This document shows positions 8,109 through 17,232 of a DNA stretch of 64,000 nt, in pieces. Both the position numbers and the translations under genes were made by a program. The stretch is from contig NZ_LGIW01000013.1 of assembly GCF_001275385.1 (NCBI RefSeq), positions 159,201 through 223,200 of the forward strand, given 5' to 3'. A model generated the notes under the pieces. The model saw only the letters and a program-made list of their open reading frames with translations, was not told the origin of the DNA and searched no databases. Within the stretch, counting starts at the first letter, position 1. Every line of letters begins with the position of its first letter. The DNA is from Exiguobacterium sp. BMC-KP (GTDB lineage Bacteria > Bacillota > Bacilli > Exiguobacteriales > Exiguobacteriaceae).

Positions 8109-9232
8109 TGGACTTCCTCCTCGTGAATGAATTGCTCACTCAGGACGGAAAGTAAGCTACTACGTGTAATCAATCCTCTTAGTTTTCCAGTCGCATCCGT
8201 TACCGGAAGATAGCCTGTCTCTTCCTGATTCATGACCTCAAGGACATCGAGTAACGAATCATGTTCATTGACGGCGATGATTTCACCTTCCATGACTTCT
8301 TCGATTCGTTGACTCTTATCCGGAATCGTCTGGATATTCTTCAACTTAATTAGACCTTGTAAGACGCGGTCACGATCAGTGATCAACAGGCTGTCGACTT
8401 TTCGACCGCGCATGATTTCAATTCCCTGTAACAACGTGCGTTTGCCACTGATTGAAACCGGATCCTCGATCATGATATCTTCTGCCTTAATGAATTCTGG
8501 ACTACTCCAGATTTTATTTTTCCCAATGAACGATTCGACATATTCATCTTTTGGATGACGGAGAATTTCTTCTGGTGTATCGAACTGAACGATCTCCCCG
8601 TCACGCATGATACATATCCGATCCGCTAATTTGATCGCTTCATCCATATCATGGGTGACGAAAACGATCGTCTTTTTCACTTCTTCTTGTAAGTTGAACA
8701 GTTCTTCCTGTAGATCGTTTCGAGTAACAGGATCGAGTGCACTGAATGGTTCATCCATCAAAATGACATCTGGATCGTTCATCAAAGCTCGCGCAAAACC
8801 GACACGTTGTTGCTGCCCACCACTGAGTTCGCTCGGATAACGATCGATGAATTGTTTCGGATCAAGCCCGACCATCGTCAATAATTGTTCTGTCCGTTGA
8901 TCCATCTCATCGTGGTCTTTCCCCTCAAGTCCGGCAATCAATTGAATGTTTTCCCGAACCGTCATATGAGGGAACAGACCTGTTTGTTGAATGACATATC
9001 CCATATGACGTCGTAATTCGATCGTATCCGTCTTCATGATATCTTTCCCATTGACTAAAATCGTACCTGAAGAAGGTTCGATCAAGCGATTAATCATCTT
9101 AAGTGACGTCGTTTTCCCACAACCACTTGGTCCGATGAAGACAACGAGTTCACCCTTTTGAATCTCGAGCGATAAACCTTTCAAGACGACGTTGTCCTTG
9201 AACTGCTTACCGACGTTTTTGAATTCGATCAT
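8105..9232 (-). CDS. opuCA: Osmoprotectant ABC transporter ATPase with CBS domains
   Basis: A 375-residue ATPase. Walker A GPSGCGKT is at residues 34-41; the Q-loop IQQTGLFPH, signature LSGGQQQR, Walker B VILMDEP and the switch histidine in VTHD follow. Residues ~250-370 contain a pair of CBS domains, as in OpuA/OpuC-type ATPases, where they sense ionic strength or c-di-AMP. AAAAGGAGTGAGAAGG precedes the ATG. It is the first gene of a two-gene operon with the fused permease and has a sigma-B-like promoter at 9271-9296. Confidence 0.93.
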   Translation of the reverse strand: MIEFKNVGKQFKDNVVLKGLSLEIQKGELVVFIGPSGCGKTTSLKMINRLIEPSSGTILVNGKDIMKTDTIELRRHMGYVIQQTGLFPHMTVRENIQLIAGLEGKDHDEMDQRTEQLLTMVGLDPKQFIDRYPSELSGGQQQRVGFARALMNDPDVILMDEPFSALDPVTRNDLQEELFNLQEEVKKTIVFVTHDMDEAIKLADRICIMRDGEIVQFDTPEEILRHPKDEYVESFIGKNKIWSSPEFIKAEDIMIEDPVSISGKRTLLQGIEIMRGRKVDSLLITDRDRVLQGLIKLKNIQTIPDKSQRIEEVMEGEIIAVNEHDSLLDVLEVMNQEETGYLPVTDATGKLRGLITRSSLLSVLSEQFIHEEEVQ

Positions 9233-9270
9233 TCCTTCTCACTCCTTTTTACTATTTCCATATATTATGG

Positions 9271-9296
9271 TTTCCCAAAAAGATTACGGTTTAAAC
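9271..9296 (-). promoter_or_regulatory. Sigma-B-like promoter of the osmoprotectant operon
   Basis: On the minus strand GTTTAA (9291-9296) is followed after 14 bp by GGGAAA (9271-9276), which fits the Bacillus/Listeria sigma-B consensus GTTTAA-N12-15-GGGWAW. The leader is about 30 bases. Osmolyte transporter genes in related bacteria are often sigma-B dependent. Confidence 0.6.
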
Positions 9297-9313
9297 AAAT
9301 TTTCTGTAATTTA

Positions 9314-9339
9314 GTTTTATTTCTTTGCAAAACGGGAAT
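9314..9339 (+). promoter_or_regulatory. Sigma-B-like promoter 1 of the LysM deacetylase gene
   Basis: GTTTTA (9314-9319), 14 bp, GGGAAT (9334-9339), on the plus strand. It deviates from the sigma-B consensus at one -35 base. Confidence 0.45.
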
Positions 9340-9345
9340 TTCTTA

Positions 9346-9370
9346 GTTCTTTTTTTAAAATAAAGGGAAT
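9346..9370 (+). promoter_or_regulatory. Sigma-B-like promoter 2 of the LysM deacetylase gene
   Basis: GTTCTT (9346-9351), 13 bp, GGGAAT (9365-9370). The -35 is weaker than in the first copy; the -10 is identical to it. The gene starts 55 bases downstream. Confidence 0.4.
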
Positions 9371-9424
9371 ACCTTAATAAAGAGTACTCATAAAGCATGT
9401 TTTTTATGAAGGAGGTACTAGACG

Positions 9425-10420
9425 ATGAACATCAAGAAACCCACCATCATGATGATCGGATTGCTTCTCCTTAGTCCATTATCGATTCCTTCACAGGTTG
9501 ATGCAGCGAGCTCTACGTTTGTGACAAAAGGAACGACGACACAAAAAGTCGTCGCATTGACGTTCGATGACGGTTCAGATGGAACGAACATTGCAAAAAT
9601 CTTAAGTATCTTAAAAAGTAACCAAGTGAAGGCGACTTTCTTCTTAACAGGCAGTGGCGCAACGAACCATCCCCAATCGATTAAAAACATCACAACCGCC
9701 TCTCCTACACACCAAATCGGCAATCACTCGTATTCACATCCGGATTTTACGACATTAACAGCAAGTCAAATGACGAGTGAATTATCTCGGACGGAGTCTC
9801 TTATCCGGTCCTTGACCGGAAAAACGACAAAACCGATTTTCCGTGCGCCGTTTGGTGCAAGCAACAGTAACGTGTTAAGTGCCGTCGGAGCCGCAGGATA
9901 TACGAAAACAATTCAATGGAATATTGATACGACGGATTGGAAGGGCATCTCTTCAACAGCCATCTTGGATCGTGTGTTGCCAAAAGTCGTTCCTGGTTCG
10001 ATCATTCTGATGCATACCGGCGCTGGTGCAAAAGGAACACCGACTGCCCTGCCAACGATGATTTCGAAACTCAAAGCCAAAGGCTATTCGTTCGTCACGA
10101 TTTCAGAATTACTCCGCTCACCAACTACGACGGGTACGACGTATACCGTCAAAGCAGGCGATACACTCTATTCGATCGCACGTAAATACAACGTCTCGGT
10201 TTCTGCCCTCGCGAGTGCGAATAACATCACGAACTGGAATCTGTTGAACATTGGTCAAGTCTTAAAAATTCCGACAACGACTTATACGGTTAAATCCGGT
10301 GATACGCTTTACTCCATTGCCATGCGTTACGGTGTTACTGTCACAGCATTGATGCAGGCAAATGGCATCACGAATCCAAATCTCTTACTCGTCGGACAAG
10401 TCTTGAAAATTCCAAATTGA
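9425..10420 (+). CDS. Secreted polysaccharide deacetylase with two LysM domains
   Basis: A 331-residue exported protein. A signal peptide is predicted to be cut after VDA (residue ~27). A NodB deacetylase domain follows with all five motifs: TFDDG (46-50), HSYSH (101-105), RAPFG (140-144), DTTDW (168-172) and LMHTG (~193). Two LysM peptidoglycan-binding repeats occupy about 238-283 and 286-331, each with the pattern [13 protein letters not shown]. It probably N-deacetylates cell-wall GlcNAc or MurNAc and stays on the wall through LysM. AAGGAGG precedes the ATG. It is monocistronic, and two sigma-B-like promoters suggest stress induction (inference). Confidence 0.93.
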   Translation: MNIKKPTIMMIGLLLLSPLSIPSQVDAASSTFVTKGTTTQKVVALTFDDGSDGTNIAKILSILKSNQVKATFFLTGSGATNHPQSIKNITTASPTHQIGNHSYSHPDFTTLTASQMTSELSRTESLIRSLTGKTTKPIFRAPFGASNSNVLSAVGAAGYTKTIQWNIDTTDWKGISSTAILDRVLPKVVPGSIILMHTGAGAKGTPTALPTMISKLKAKGYSFVTISELLRSPTTTGTTYTVKAGDTLYSIARKYNVSVSALASANNITNWNLLNIGQVLKIPTTTYTVKSGDTLYSIAMRYGVTVTALMQANGITNPNLLLVGQVLKIPN

Positions 10421-10491
10421 CCAGGCTTATGCCAACACAAAAAAGCGATCCTTCTCCGTGAAGAGAAGAACCACTATAGATTGTATGCATG

Positions 10492-10517
10492 AAACCGACG
10501 CAATCGCGCCGGTTTTT
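10492..10517 (+). terminator. Terminator after the LysM deacetylase gene
   Basis: AAACCG-A-CGC pairs with GCG-C-CGGTTT (one internal mismatch) and is followed by TTTTTCGTCTTTT on the plus strand. It sits in the convergent gap with lysA and may serve both strands, although the minus side has a poor T-tract. Confidence 0.7.
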
Positions 10518-10547
10518 CGTCTTTTACCAATCGATCATCTCTGTATG

Positions 10548-11864
10548 TTACGATTCCGACCGGACACCATTGATCCCAAGATCACACTGAACCAAATCCG
10601 CATATGTTTGTCGACGGACGACTTCACGGGACTCCCCGTCCCGGACGAAAACAAGTGCCGGACGTAAGAACTGGTTGTAGTTGCTTGCCATCGAGAAGTT
10701 ATATGCCCCTGTTCCAAACACAGCGAGCGTATCGCCACCATTCGGTTCAACCAACTGCGCTTTTTCAGCGACAAGATCACCTGATTCACAAGCTGCTCCG
10801 ACGACCGTCACTTCCGTCGTTTCACCCTTCATCCGGTTCGCGATGACCGTCTCGTAGACAGCCCCGTAAAGCGCTGGACGAATGTTATCCGTCATTCCGC
10901 CATCGACCGAAAGATATGTCCGAACGCCTTCGATTTCTTTGATCGCTCCGACCGTATAAAGTGTTGTGCCTGCATTCGCGACGACCCAGCGACCTGGTTC
11001 GATACCGATTCGCGGACGTTCGATACCGAGTCGTTCCGTTTCCGCTTCGATCACGTCCATGACGCGCGCAATCGTCGCTTCAAAATCAAGCGGTTGATCG
11101 TCCTGTGTATAGGCAATGCCGAAGCCACCGCCCACATTAACTTCGCTGACCGTAAAACCATGATGGGCACGGATCGTTTCGACGAAGCCCATCATCGTCC
11201 GAGCTGTCTGTTCGAACAGTGACGGATCTTGAATTTGCGAACCGACATGACAATGGATGCCGAGTAAGGACAGATGTTCTGATGCTAAAATCGCTTCGAT
11301 CGCATCTAAATAATCTGACGCATGCGTCGAGAAACCAAATTTCGTATCGACACCACCCGTCTGGATTTTCGCATGTGCTCCCCCGATGACTTGTGGCACG
11401 ATCCGGATTAGGACATGAACGGTCTGACCAGCTTGTGCCGCAATCGCTTCGAGTTGTGCGATCTCTGCAAAGTGATCGATGACGATCCGTCCGACACCTT
11501 CCTCAACGGCATACTGAAGATCAGCCGTTGATTTATTCGAACCATGGAAATAAATCCGTTCTGCCGGAACCCCGGATTGACGGGCGATGAAGAGTTCCCC
11601 GCCCGTGACGACGTCAATTCCGAGACCATGACGCACAACTTGTTCATACACCGCACTGACAGTCAGTGCTTTTGAAGCGAAGGAAGCATACGTATTCGGA
11701 TACTTATCAAGGAAGTGTTCCCGGACGGTTGCCAGTCGATCCGTCAGCTCCCGTTCTGCCATCACGTACAATGGTGTTCCGTACTGTGCTGCAAGATCGG
11801 TAGCTGCGACACCATCGATGTGCAACGTATTGTTTTCTTCTGTCAGGTATTGACTTCCATACAT
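10548..11864 (-). CDS. lysA: Diaminopimelate decarboxylase
   Basis: A 438-residue PLP enzyme that decarboxylates meso-DAP to L-lysine, the last step of lysine synthesis. The PLP lysine is K65 in SFASKAL. GGGFGIAY binds phosphate, and ACESGDLVAEK carries the cross-subunit active-site cysteine of the group IV decarboxylases. Length is normal. AGGAGGAAC precedes the ATG. It is the last gene of the lysC operon, 13 bp after alr. Confidence 0.97.
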   Translation of the reverse strand: MYGSQYLTEENNTLHIDGVAATDLAAQYGTPLYVMAERELTDRLATVREHFLDKYPNTYASFASKALTVSAVYEQVVRHGLGIDVVTGGELFIARQSGVPAERIYFHGSNKSTADLQYAVEEGVGRIVIDHFAEIAQLEAIAAQAGQTVHVLIRIVPQVIGGAHAKIQTGGVDTKFGFSTHASDYLDAIEAILASEHLSLLGIHCHVGSQIQDPSLFEQTARTMMGFVETIRAHHGFTVSEVNVGGGFGIAYTQDDQPLDFEATIARVMDVIEAETERLGIERPRIGIEPGRWVVANAGTTLYTVGAIKEIEGVRTYLSVDGGMTDNIRPALYGAVYETVIANRMKGETTEVTVVGAACESGDLVAEKAQLVEPNGGDTLAVFGTGAYNFSMASNYNQFLRPALVFVRDGESREVVRRQTYADLVQCDLGINGVRSES

Positions 11865-11877
11865 AATAAGTTCCTCC

Positions 11878-12936
11878 TTATAGATACTGATGCGTCAAGC
11901 GCCACGACCGGGCACACATCTGCTCTGAATTGTTCGCTGCACCCGTCCGAGTGATATCGTCAATTTCAACGCCATCCCCGTATAGCACGACTTCGTCTCC
12001 GACTTTAACCGTCCCATCGACGGCGACGAACGTATGACTCATGAATAGTTTATTGATGACGGGATAAGGCTTCCCTTGAATGTGAACTGGTAAAGCGGCC
12101 CGTCCACGGACGACACCGTCTCCATATCCGACTGGTAAGATGGCAATCCGCATCGGTTCCGTACTCGTAAAATTTGTTCCGTATCCTACATGTTCACCCG
12201 GTCCGATTTCACGAATTTCAACGACTTCTGTCGTCATCCGAAGTGACGGCACAAGCCAGTCCATCTTTTCGATCGGCGAATAACCGAACAAGAAGATTCC
12301 CGGACGAACATAGTTACAAAACGCGAGACGCGGATCGTGTTTGACGATCGTCGCACTGTTTTCCGAATGGATATACGTGAACGTATGGCGCTTTCGTAAC
12401 ACATCGGCAATGGCAACGAAACGTTCGACTTGTCCATCATGATCCGCATCCGGTTCGTCGGCAAGCGGAAAGTGTGTATATAAACCTGTTAAATCAAGCG
12501 AATCTGCTTGCGCAAGCGCAAGGACAGCTTCCGCTTCCTGAAGCGAACTGACACCAAAACGGTTCATCCCGACGTTGATCTTCAAATGTAACTCGATTCC
12601 CTGCAGCTGTTCACTGTGTAGGGCGAGCCATTCTAGCGATGAGACACCGAGTGCAATTCCGAAACGTCGTGCTGTTTCAAAATCCTCCGTCGGATTCATA
12701 ACCAGTACATAACTGTCTGGAAAATTCGTTTTGATTTCAATGGCTTCGTACAACTCGGCGACAGCAAAATGATGAACATCAGACGCCATCAGCGTCTCGA
12801 CCATCTCGAGCATACCTAAGTTATACGCATTGTTCTTGACCACGGCGAAAATACGTTTACGTGACCGAGCGAAGACCGATGCGACATTCTGTCGCACCGC
12901 CTTCCGATCGATCGTGACGAGTGTACGCGTCGTCAT
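11878..12936 (-). CDS. alr: Alanine racemase family protein of the lysine operon
   Basis: A 352-residue fold-type III PLP enzyme. The PLP lysine is K34 in AVVKNNAYNLG, an unusual variant of the common VVKANAYGHG. YGTNFTS and LPVGYGDG contain the C-terminal catalytic tyrosine region. It probably interconverts L- and D-alanine for peptidoglycan. In Staphylococcus a second alanine racemase (alr2) occupies the same place beside lysA, so this may be an operon-specific paralogue, possibly with relaxed specificity (inference). Its ATG overlaps the ilvE stop by 4 bp. Confidence 0.87.
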   Translation of the reverse strand: MTTRTLVTIDRKAVRQNVASVFARSRKRIFAVVKNNAYNLGMLEMVETLMASDVHHFAVAELYEAIEIKTNFPDSYVLVMNPTEDFETARRFGIALGVSSLEWLALHSEQLQGIELHLKINVGMNRFGVSSLQEAEAVLALAQADSLDLTGLYTHFPLADEPDADHDGQVERFVAIADVLRKRHTFTYIHSENSATIVKHDPRLAFCNYVRPGIFLFGYSPIEKMDWLVPSLRMTTEVVEIREIGPGEHVGYGTNFTSTEPMRIAILPVGYGDGVVRGRAALPVHIQGKPYPVINKLFMSHTFVAVDGTVKVGDEVVLYGDGVEIDDITRTGAANNSEQMCARSWRLTHQYL

Positions 12937-13865
12937 TCCGCGACAGCTGGTGTCACATACGTCAACCAGTCCGCATATTGCGGCAATTGACCTGTGACGG
13001 CTTGACGGTAAAGACCGAGCAACTCATCAGCGACGTTCCGTGTTCCGCCATTGATCGAGATATGATCGATTTCACCGACACTCGTGATTTCAGCAGCTGT
13101 TCCTGTTAAGAAGATCTCATCAGCGACATATAACTCGTCGCGTCCGATATGACGTTCAACGACAGGATAGCCTTGATCTTGTGCCAAGCGGATGATGACT
13201 TGGCGTGTAATACCGTCGAGTACTGAACAATCGAGCGACGGTGTATGAATCGTTCCGTTTTTTAGAAGGAAGAGGTTCGCAACACTCGCTTCACTGACGT
13301 TTCCGTTCATGTCGAGTGCGATTGCTTCATCAAATCCATCACGAATCGCTTCACCTTTTAAAAGTTGTGAGTTCATGTAGTTAGCAGCCGCTTTCGCTTG
13401 CATCGGCATCATCGTTGATGAGACACGGCGATACGATGCGACTTTGGCACGAATGCCAGCGCCTTTATCGAAGTATTCCCCAAGCTCCCAGCAAGAGATT
13501 CCGACATGAACTGTCGTATCTTTCGCCATCAATGCTTGCCATGGCGTACCGAGGAACACGAATGGACGGATGTAACACGATTCAAATCCGTTTTTCGCAA
13601 CCAAATCGATCGTTGCTTGAACAAGTTCGTCAACAGTATACGGAATCGTGACATGGTAATACGCACAACTGCGGAAGAGACGTTCGATATGTTCCTTCAA
13701 TTGGAAGATCGCCGGTCCATCCGGTGTTGCGTATGCACGAATTCCTTCAAAGAATCCACTACCATAGTGAATCGCATGTGACATGACGCTTGTGTTTGCA
13801 TCTTTCGGATCATGAAAAACTCCATCTAACCAAATTGCTTCTCCATACTGTGTATCCACTGCCAT
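12933..13865 (-). CDS. ilvE: Branched-chain amino acid aminotransferase-like protein (class IV)
   Basis: A 310-residue fold-type IV PLP aminotransferase. GFFEGIRAY (37-45) and the PLP lysine K158 in MQAKAAANYMNSQLL are typical of IlvE, and ISEAS-like NVSEASVANLF and LDGITRQ follow. IlvE transfers amino groups between glutamate and the branched-chain 2-oxo acids. Its place between dapH and alr is unusual. It could simply share lysine control, or supply the aminotransferase step of the DAP branch; no other DAP aminotransferase gene is in this operon (inference). GAGGAGG precedes the ATG. Confidence 0.9.
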   Translation of the reverse strand: MAVDTQYGEAIWLDGVFHDPKDANTSVMSHAIHYGSGFFEGIRAYATPDGPAIFQLKEHIERLFRSCAYYHVTIPYTVDELVQATIDLVAKNGFESCYIRPFVFLGTPWQALMAKDTTVHVGISCWELGEYFDKGAGIRAKVASYRRVSSTMMPMQAKAAANYMNSQLLKGEAIRDGFDEAIALDMNGNVSEASVANLFLLKNGTIHTPSLDCSVLDGITRQVIIRLAQDQGYPVVERHIGRDELYVADEIFLTGTAAEITSVGEIDHISINGGTRNVADELLGLYRQAVTGQLPQYADWLTYVTPAVAE

Positions 13866-13890
13866 GTGTTTTCCTCCTCTTCGACGTCAA

Positions 13891-14598
13891 TCAGAGTGAA
13901 CGTAAATCATCCACCAATTGCGTCTTCTCTTCTGTTTTCGCATCTTTCTGTTTGATGACACGTGCAGGTGTTCCAGCAACGACACTTCCAGCAGGTACGT
14001 CTTCTGTGACGACACTACCAGCAGCGACGACGGCATCTTTACCGACTTTGACGCCTTCAAGAATGACTGCATTTGCACCAATCAAGACACCGTCTTCAAT
14101 GATGACAGGTGTTTTTGAAGGTGGTTCGAGGACACCCGCGACCACGGCACCTGCGCCAACATGAACGTTTTTCCCAATCGTCCCACGTGCACCGACGACA
14201 GCGTTCATATCAATCATTGTACCATCTCCGATTGATGCACCGATATTGATGATGGCGCCCATCATGACGACCGCGTTATCACCGATAACGACATGATCGC
14301 GAATCCAAGAGCCTGGCTCGATGCGTGCATTCAGGTGACGTGTATCAAGCATTGGTACCGCACTGTTGCGACGATCATACTCCACGTGAACATCCGTGAT
14401 GCGATCTGAATACTTTTCTAAGAAAGTAGCCGCAAGTCCTGCATCTGCGAAGAAAATCTTTGATTCATCTGATCCGAATGCTGTTGCACCTTCGATCGTC
14501 AAGCCAGCCAAATCGCCGTTGACGTAAAGTTTAACCGGTGTTTGTTTTTTAGCATCTTTAATGAATTTAGCAATTTCGTAAGCATCAGTGAGTAACAT
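13891..14598 (-). CDS. dapH: 2,3,4,5-tetrahydropyridine-2,6-dicarboxylate N-acetyltransferase
   Basis: A 235-residue protein with an N-terminal helical domain (~1-80) and a left-handed beta-helix of hexapeptide repeats (~90-210). It acetylates tetrahydrodipicolinate in the N-acetyl branch of DAP synthesis used by Bacilli. Length and the motif [17 protein letters not shown] match B. subtilis DapH. CAGGAGGA precedes the ATG, which lies inside dapB (14-bp overlap). Confidence 0.95.
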   Translation of the reverse strand: MLLTDAYEIAKFIKDAKKQTPVKLYVNGDLAGLTIEGATAFGSDESKIFFADAGLAATFLEKYSDRITDVHVEYDRRNSAVPMLDTRHLNARIEPGSWIRDHVVIGDNAVVMMGAIINIGASIGDGTMIDMNAVVGARGTIGKNVHVGAGAVVAGVLEPPSKTPVIIEDGVLIGANAVILEGVKVGKDAVVAAGSVVTEDVPAGSVVAGTPARVIKQKDAKTEEKTQLVDDLRSL

Positions 14599-15331
14599 GT
14601 GAATCCTCCTGTGTGTAGAGCGTCTCTAATGTATAGAGTCCCGCTGTTTTTTGAATGAGTGCTTCAGCTGCTTTGATTGCACCAGAAGCAAATACTTTTT
14701 TCGATAACGCCGTATGTTTGATTTCAATCAATTCGTCGACACCGGCGAATAAGACTTCGTGTTCTCCAAAGATCGTTCCGCCGCGCATCGCGTGCATCCC
14801 AATTTCGTTCGTCTCCCGCTTCTGCCGCGTTTGCGACCGGTCATACACCGGTGTCACGTCACGCGCTGTCTGAATCGTTTGCAACAGCAACTCGGCCGTT
14901 CCGCTTGGCGCATCGACTTTTTGATTATGGTGTTTCTCGAGCAATTCGATGTCATACGCCCCTGCTAATGGTACGAGTGTCTTTAACAGTTGCTGCACCA
15001 TCGCGATACCGTAAGACATGTTGTACGACTGAAAAATCGGGATTTCTTTCGCAGCATCTTGGATCGACGCAAGTTCTGCTTCAGAAAAGCCAGTCGTCGC
15101 GATGACGAGTGGCGTTTTTGTCGCCAACCCGTAAGCGAGTAAATCCGGTAACAAACTCGGATGTGAAAAGTCGATGATCGCATCAACTTTCTCTGACATC
15201 TCTGTTAGCTCCGCGTATGAAGAAATCGTATCGGATGACTTCGTCCGGTCAACGATTGCAACAATACTTTGTGGCGCTAGTTCGACGACATACTGTCCTG
15301 TCGCACCATAACCGTGTAACGCGAGTTTCAT
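14585..15331 (-). CDS. dapB: 4-hydroxy-tetrahydrodipicolinate reductase
   Basis: A 248-residue NAD(P)H-dependent reductase with a Rossmann start, [11 protein letters not shown], and the catalytic segment [15 protein letters not shown], which holds the paired histidines and the lysine of the active site. It is shorter than the ~266-residue Bacillus enzyme and closer to the staphylococcal length. Its ATG overlaps the dapA stop by 4 bp. Confidence 0.95.
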   Translation of the reverse strand: MKLALHGYGATGQYVVELAPQSIVAIVDRTKSSDTISSYAELTEMSEKVDAIIDFSHPSLLPDLLAYGLATKTPLVIATTGFSEAELASIQDAAKEIPIFQSYNMSYGIAMVQQLLKTLVPLAGAYDIELLEKHHNQKVDAPSGTAELLLQTIQTARDVTPVYDRSQTRQKRETNEIGMHAMRGGTIFGEHEVLFAGVDELIEIKHTALSKKVFASGAIKAAEALIQKTAGLYTLETLYTQEDSHVTH

Positions 15332-16209
15332 CGAACCACTCCTTTGTAAGCATGCATCGTTTCGAGTAAATGCGCGTGACCCGCTTCCGATTGACGGACG
15401 AGCGGCAAGCGAGGCGCACCAACTGCAAAACCAAGTTCTTCAAGCGATGCTTTGACTGGAATCGGATTGACGTCACTGAACAAAGCACCGATGACCGGTA
15501 ACAAGTCGGCTTGAATCCGACGCGCCGTCACGAGATCTTGTGCGAGTAACGCCTCAGCCAGCGCTTGTGTCTCTGCCGGGTACGGATTCGAGAGGACTGA
15601 GATGACACCTTGTGCGCCCCATGCCATGTACGGCAGGATTTGATCGTCATTTCCACAGAAGACCGCGAAGTCTTCCGGAATCGCTGCCATCAGTTCTCCC
15701 ATGAAGCTGACGTCTCCACTTGCTTCCTTAAAGGCTTGAATCCGTGGATGACGTGCTAACGTCACCGCTGTATCGACAGCGATTGCGACGCCAGTTCGTG
15801 ATGGAACGTTGTATAGCATAATCGGCAATTCTGTTGCATCGGCGACTGCCGTGAAGTGCGCGACGAGACCGGCTTGTGATGTTTTATTGTAGTAAGGTGT
15901 GACGAGCATCGCTGCGTCCGCACCGAGACGTTCTGCAAGTAATGTCTTCTCGATCGTTGCTGCCGTGTTGTTCGAACCCGTTCCAGCAATGACCGGTACG
16001 CGTCCTGCCGTGATTTGAACGGCAGTCGTCAGAAGTTGCTCGAATTCAGCATTCGTTAAGGTCGACCCTTCTCCTGTCGTACCCCCGACGACAAGCGCCT
16101 GAATACCTGCTGCGAGTTGTTGCTCGATCAAGCGTTTAAATACGTGTAGATCTAACTCGCCTGCTTCATTAAATGGTGTAACGAGCGCTGTACCTGCTCC
16201 TTTGAACAT
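15328..16209 (-). CDS. dapA: 4-hydroxy-tetrahydrodipicolinate synthase
   Basis: A 293-residue class I aldolase that condenses pyruvate with aspartate semialdehyde. GGTTGEGSTL (42-51), the active-site Y133 in MLYNVPSRTG and the Schiff-base lysine K161 in AFKEASGD are all in place. AAAGGAGGAG precedes the ATG. It is the third gene of the lysC operon. Confidence 0.97.
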   Translation of the reverse strand: MFKGAGTALVTPFNEAGELDLHVFKRLIEQQLAAGIQALVVGGTTGEGSTLTNAEFEQLLTTAVQITAGRVPVIAGTGSNNTAATIEKTLLAERLGADAAMLVTPYYNKTSQAGLVAHFTAVADATELPIMLYNVPSRTGVAIAVDTAVTLARHPRIQAFKEASGDVSFMGELMAAIPEDFAVFCGNDDQILPYMAWGAQGVISVLSNPYPAETQALAEALLAQDLVTARRIQADLLPVIGALFSDVNPIPVKASLEELGFAVGAPRLPLVRQSEAGHAHLLETMHAYKGVVR

Positions 16210-16226
16210 GAAGAACTCCTCCTTTG

Positions 16227-17219
16227 TTATGAATGAATCGACTGTTCGATCGCTTGACGTGCGACTTGCACGGCATTTGACGCAGCACCTTTTCGGATGT
16301 TGTCAGCCACACACCAGAGATGGAATGTGTTCGCAAGACTATCATCTTGTCGAATCCGTCCGACGTAGACATCGTCCGTTCCACTTGCATCGAGTGGCAT
16401 CGGGTAACGCGTGTTTGCGACATCATCAACGAGGACGACGCCTGGTGCACCTTCTAACGCTTCACGGATGGCTTCAACCGTCGTCGGTTGCGTAAACGTA
16501 ACGTTAATCGCAACCGAGTGAGAATTCGTGACTGGAACACGAACACACGTCGCACTGACCGGTAATGCTGGAAGATTGAAGATTTTCCGTGTTTCGTCAA
16601 TCATCTTCTGCTCTTCTTTCGTATAACCGTTTTCTAGGAACACATCGATATGCGGCAAGATGTTATCGTGAATCGGGTGCGGATAATTGACGGGTTCTTC
16701 TCCGCGTGCCCCGCGTGCCAAGTCCTCGATCCCTTTTTGACCTGAACCAGATACAGCCTGGTACGTCGTATAGTTAACACGCTCGAATCCCAGTGACTGG
16801 AGCGGCGCTAATGCGACGACCGATTGAATCGTCGAACAGTTCGGATTCGCGATCAAACGGTCCGTTGCTTGAATCGCTTGTGGATTAACTTCTGGTACGA
16901 CGAGTGGAATCGTTTCCTGCATCCGGAAGGCACTCGAGTTATCGACGACGAGCGTTCCGTTTTCAGCTAATAACGGTGCATATTGCTCACTGATCGTCCC
17001 GCCCGCCGCGAACAACGCGACGTCGATCCCGTCTTCCGTGATACTTGGTGTCAATGCTTGGATCGTAATGTCTTCTCCTTTGTACTGTACCGTGCTCCCT
17101 GCTGAACGAGCAGAAGCGTAAGCGGATAAGCGGCTGACCGGGAAGTCCAGTTCTGCTAGTACTTGTAACATTTTTTGACCGACCGCGCCGGTTGCTCCAA
17201 TGACTGCTACATGATACAT
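16227..17219 (-). CDS. asd: Aspartate-semialdehyde dehydrogenase
   Basis: A 330-residue NADPH-dependent enzyme that reduces aspartyl phosphate to the semialdehyde. It begins MYHVAVIGATGAVG, the nucleotide-binding loop, and carries NPNCSTIQ with the catalytic cysteine near residue 127. The open frame extends upstream to 17390 into lysC, but GGAGGAGAACAGG before the ATG at 17219 fixes the start. It follows lysC by 13 bp. Confidence 0.96.
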   Translation of the reverse strand: MYHVAVIGATGAVGQKMLQVLAELDFPVSRLSAYASARSAGSTVQYKGEDITIQALTPSITEDGIDVALFAAGGTISEQYAPLLAENGTLVVDNSSAFRMQETIPLVVPEVNPQAIQATDRLIANPNCSTIQSVVALAPLQSLGFERVNYTTYQAVSGSGQKGIEDLARGARGEEPVNYPHPIHDNILPHIDVFLENGYTKEEQKMIDETRKIFNLPALPVSATCVRVPVTNSHSVAINVTFTQPTTVEAIREALEGAPGVVLVDDVANTRYPMPLDASGTDDVYVGRIRQDDSLANTFHLWCVADNIRKGAASNAVQVARQAIEQSIHS

Positions 17220-17232
17220 CCTGTTCTCCTCC

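Noticed and set aside
10458..10667. 69-codon plus-strand frame after the LysM deacetylase gene
   Set aside because: It crosses a terminator hairpin and runs antisense into lysA.
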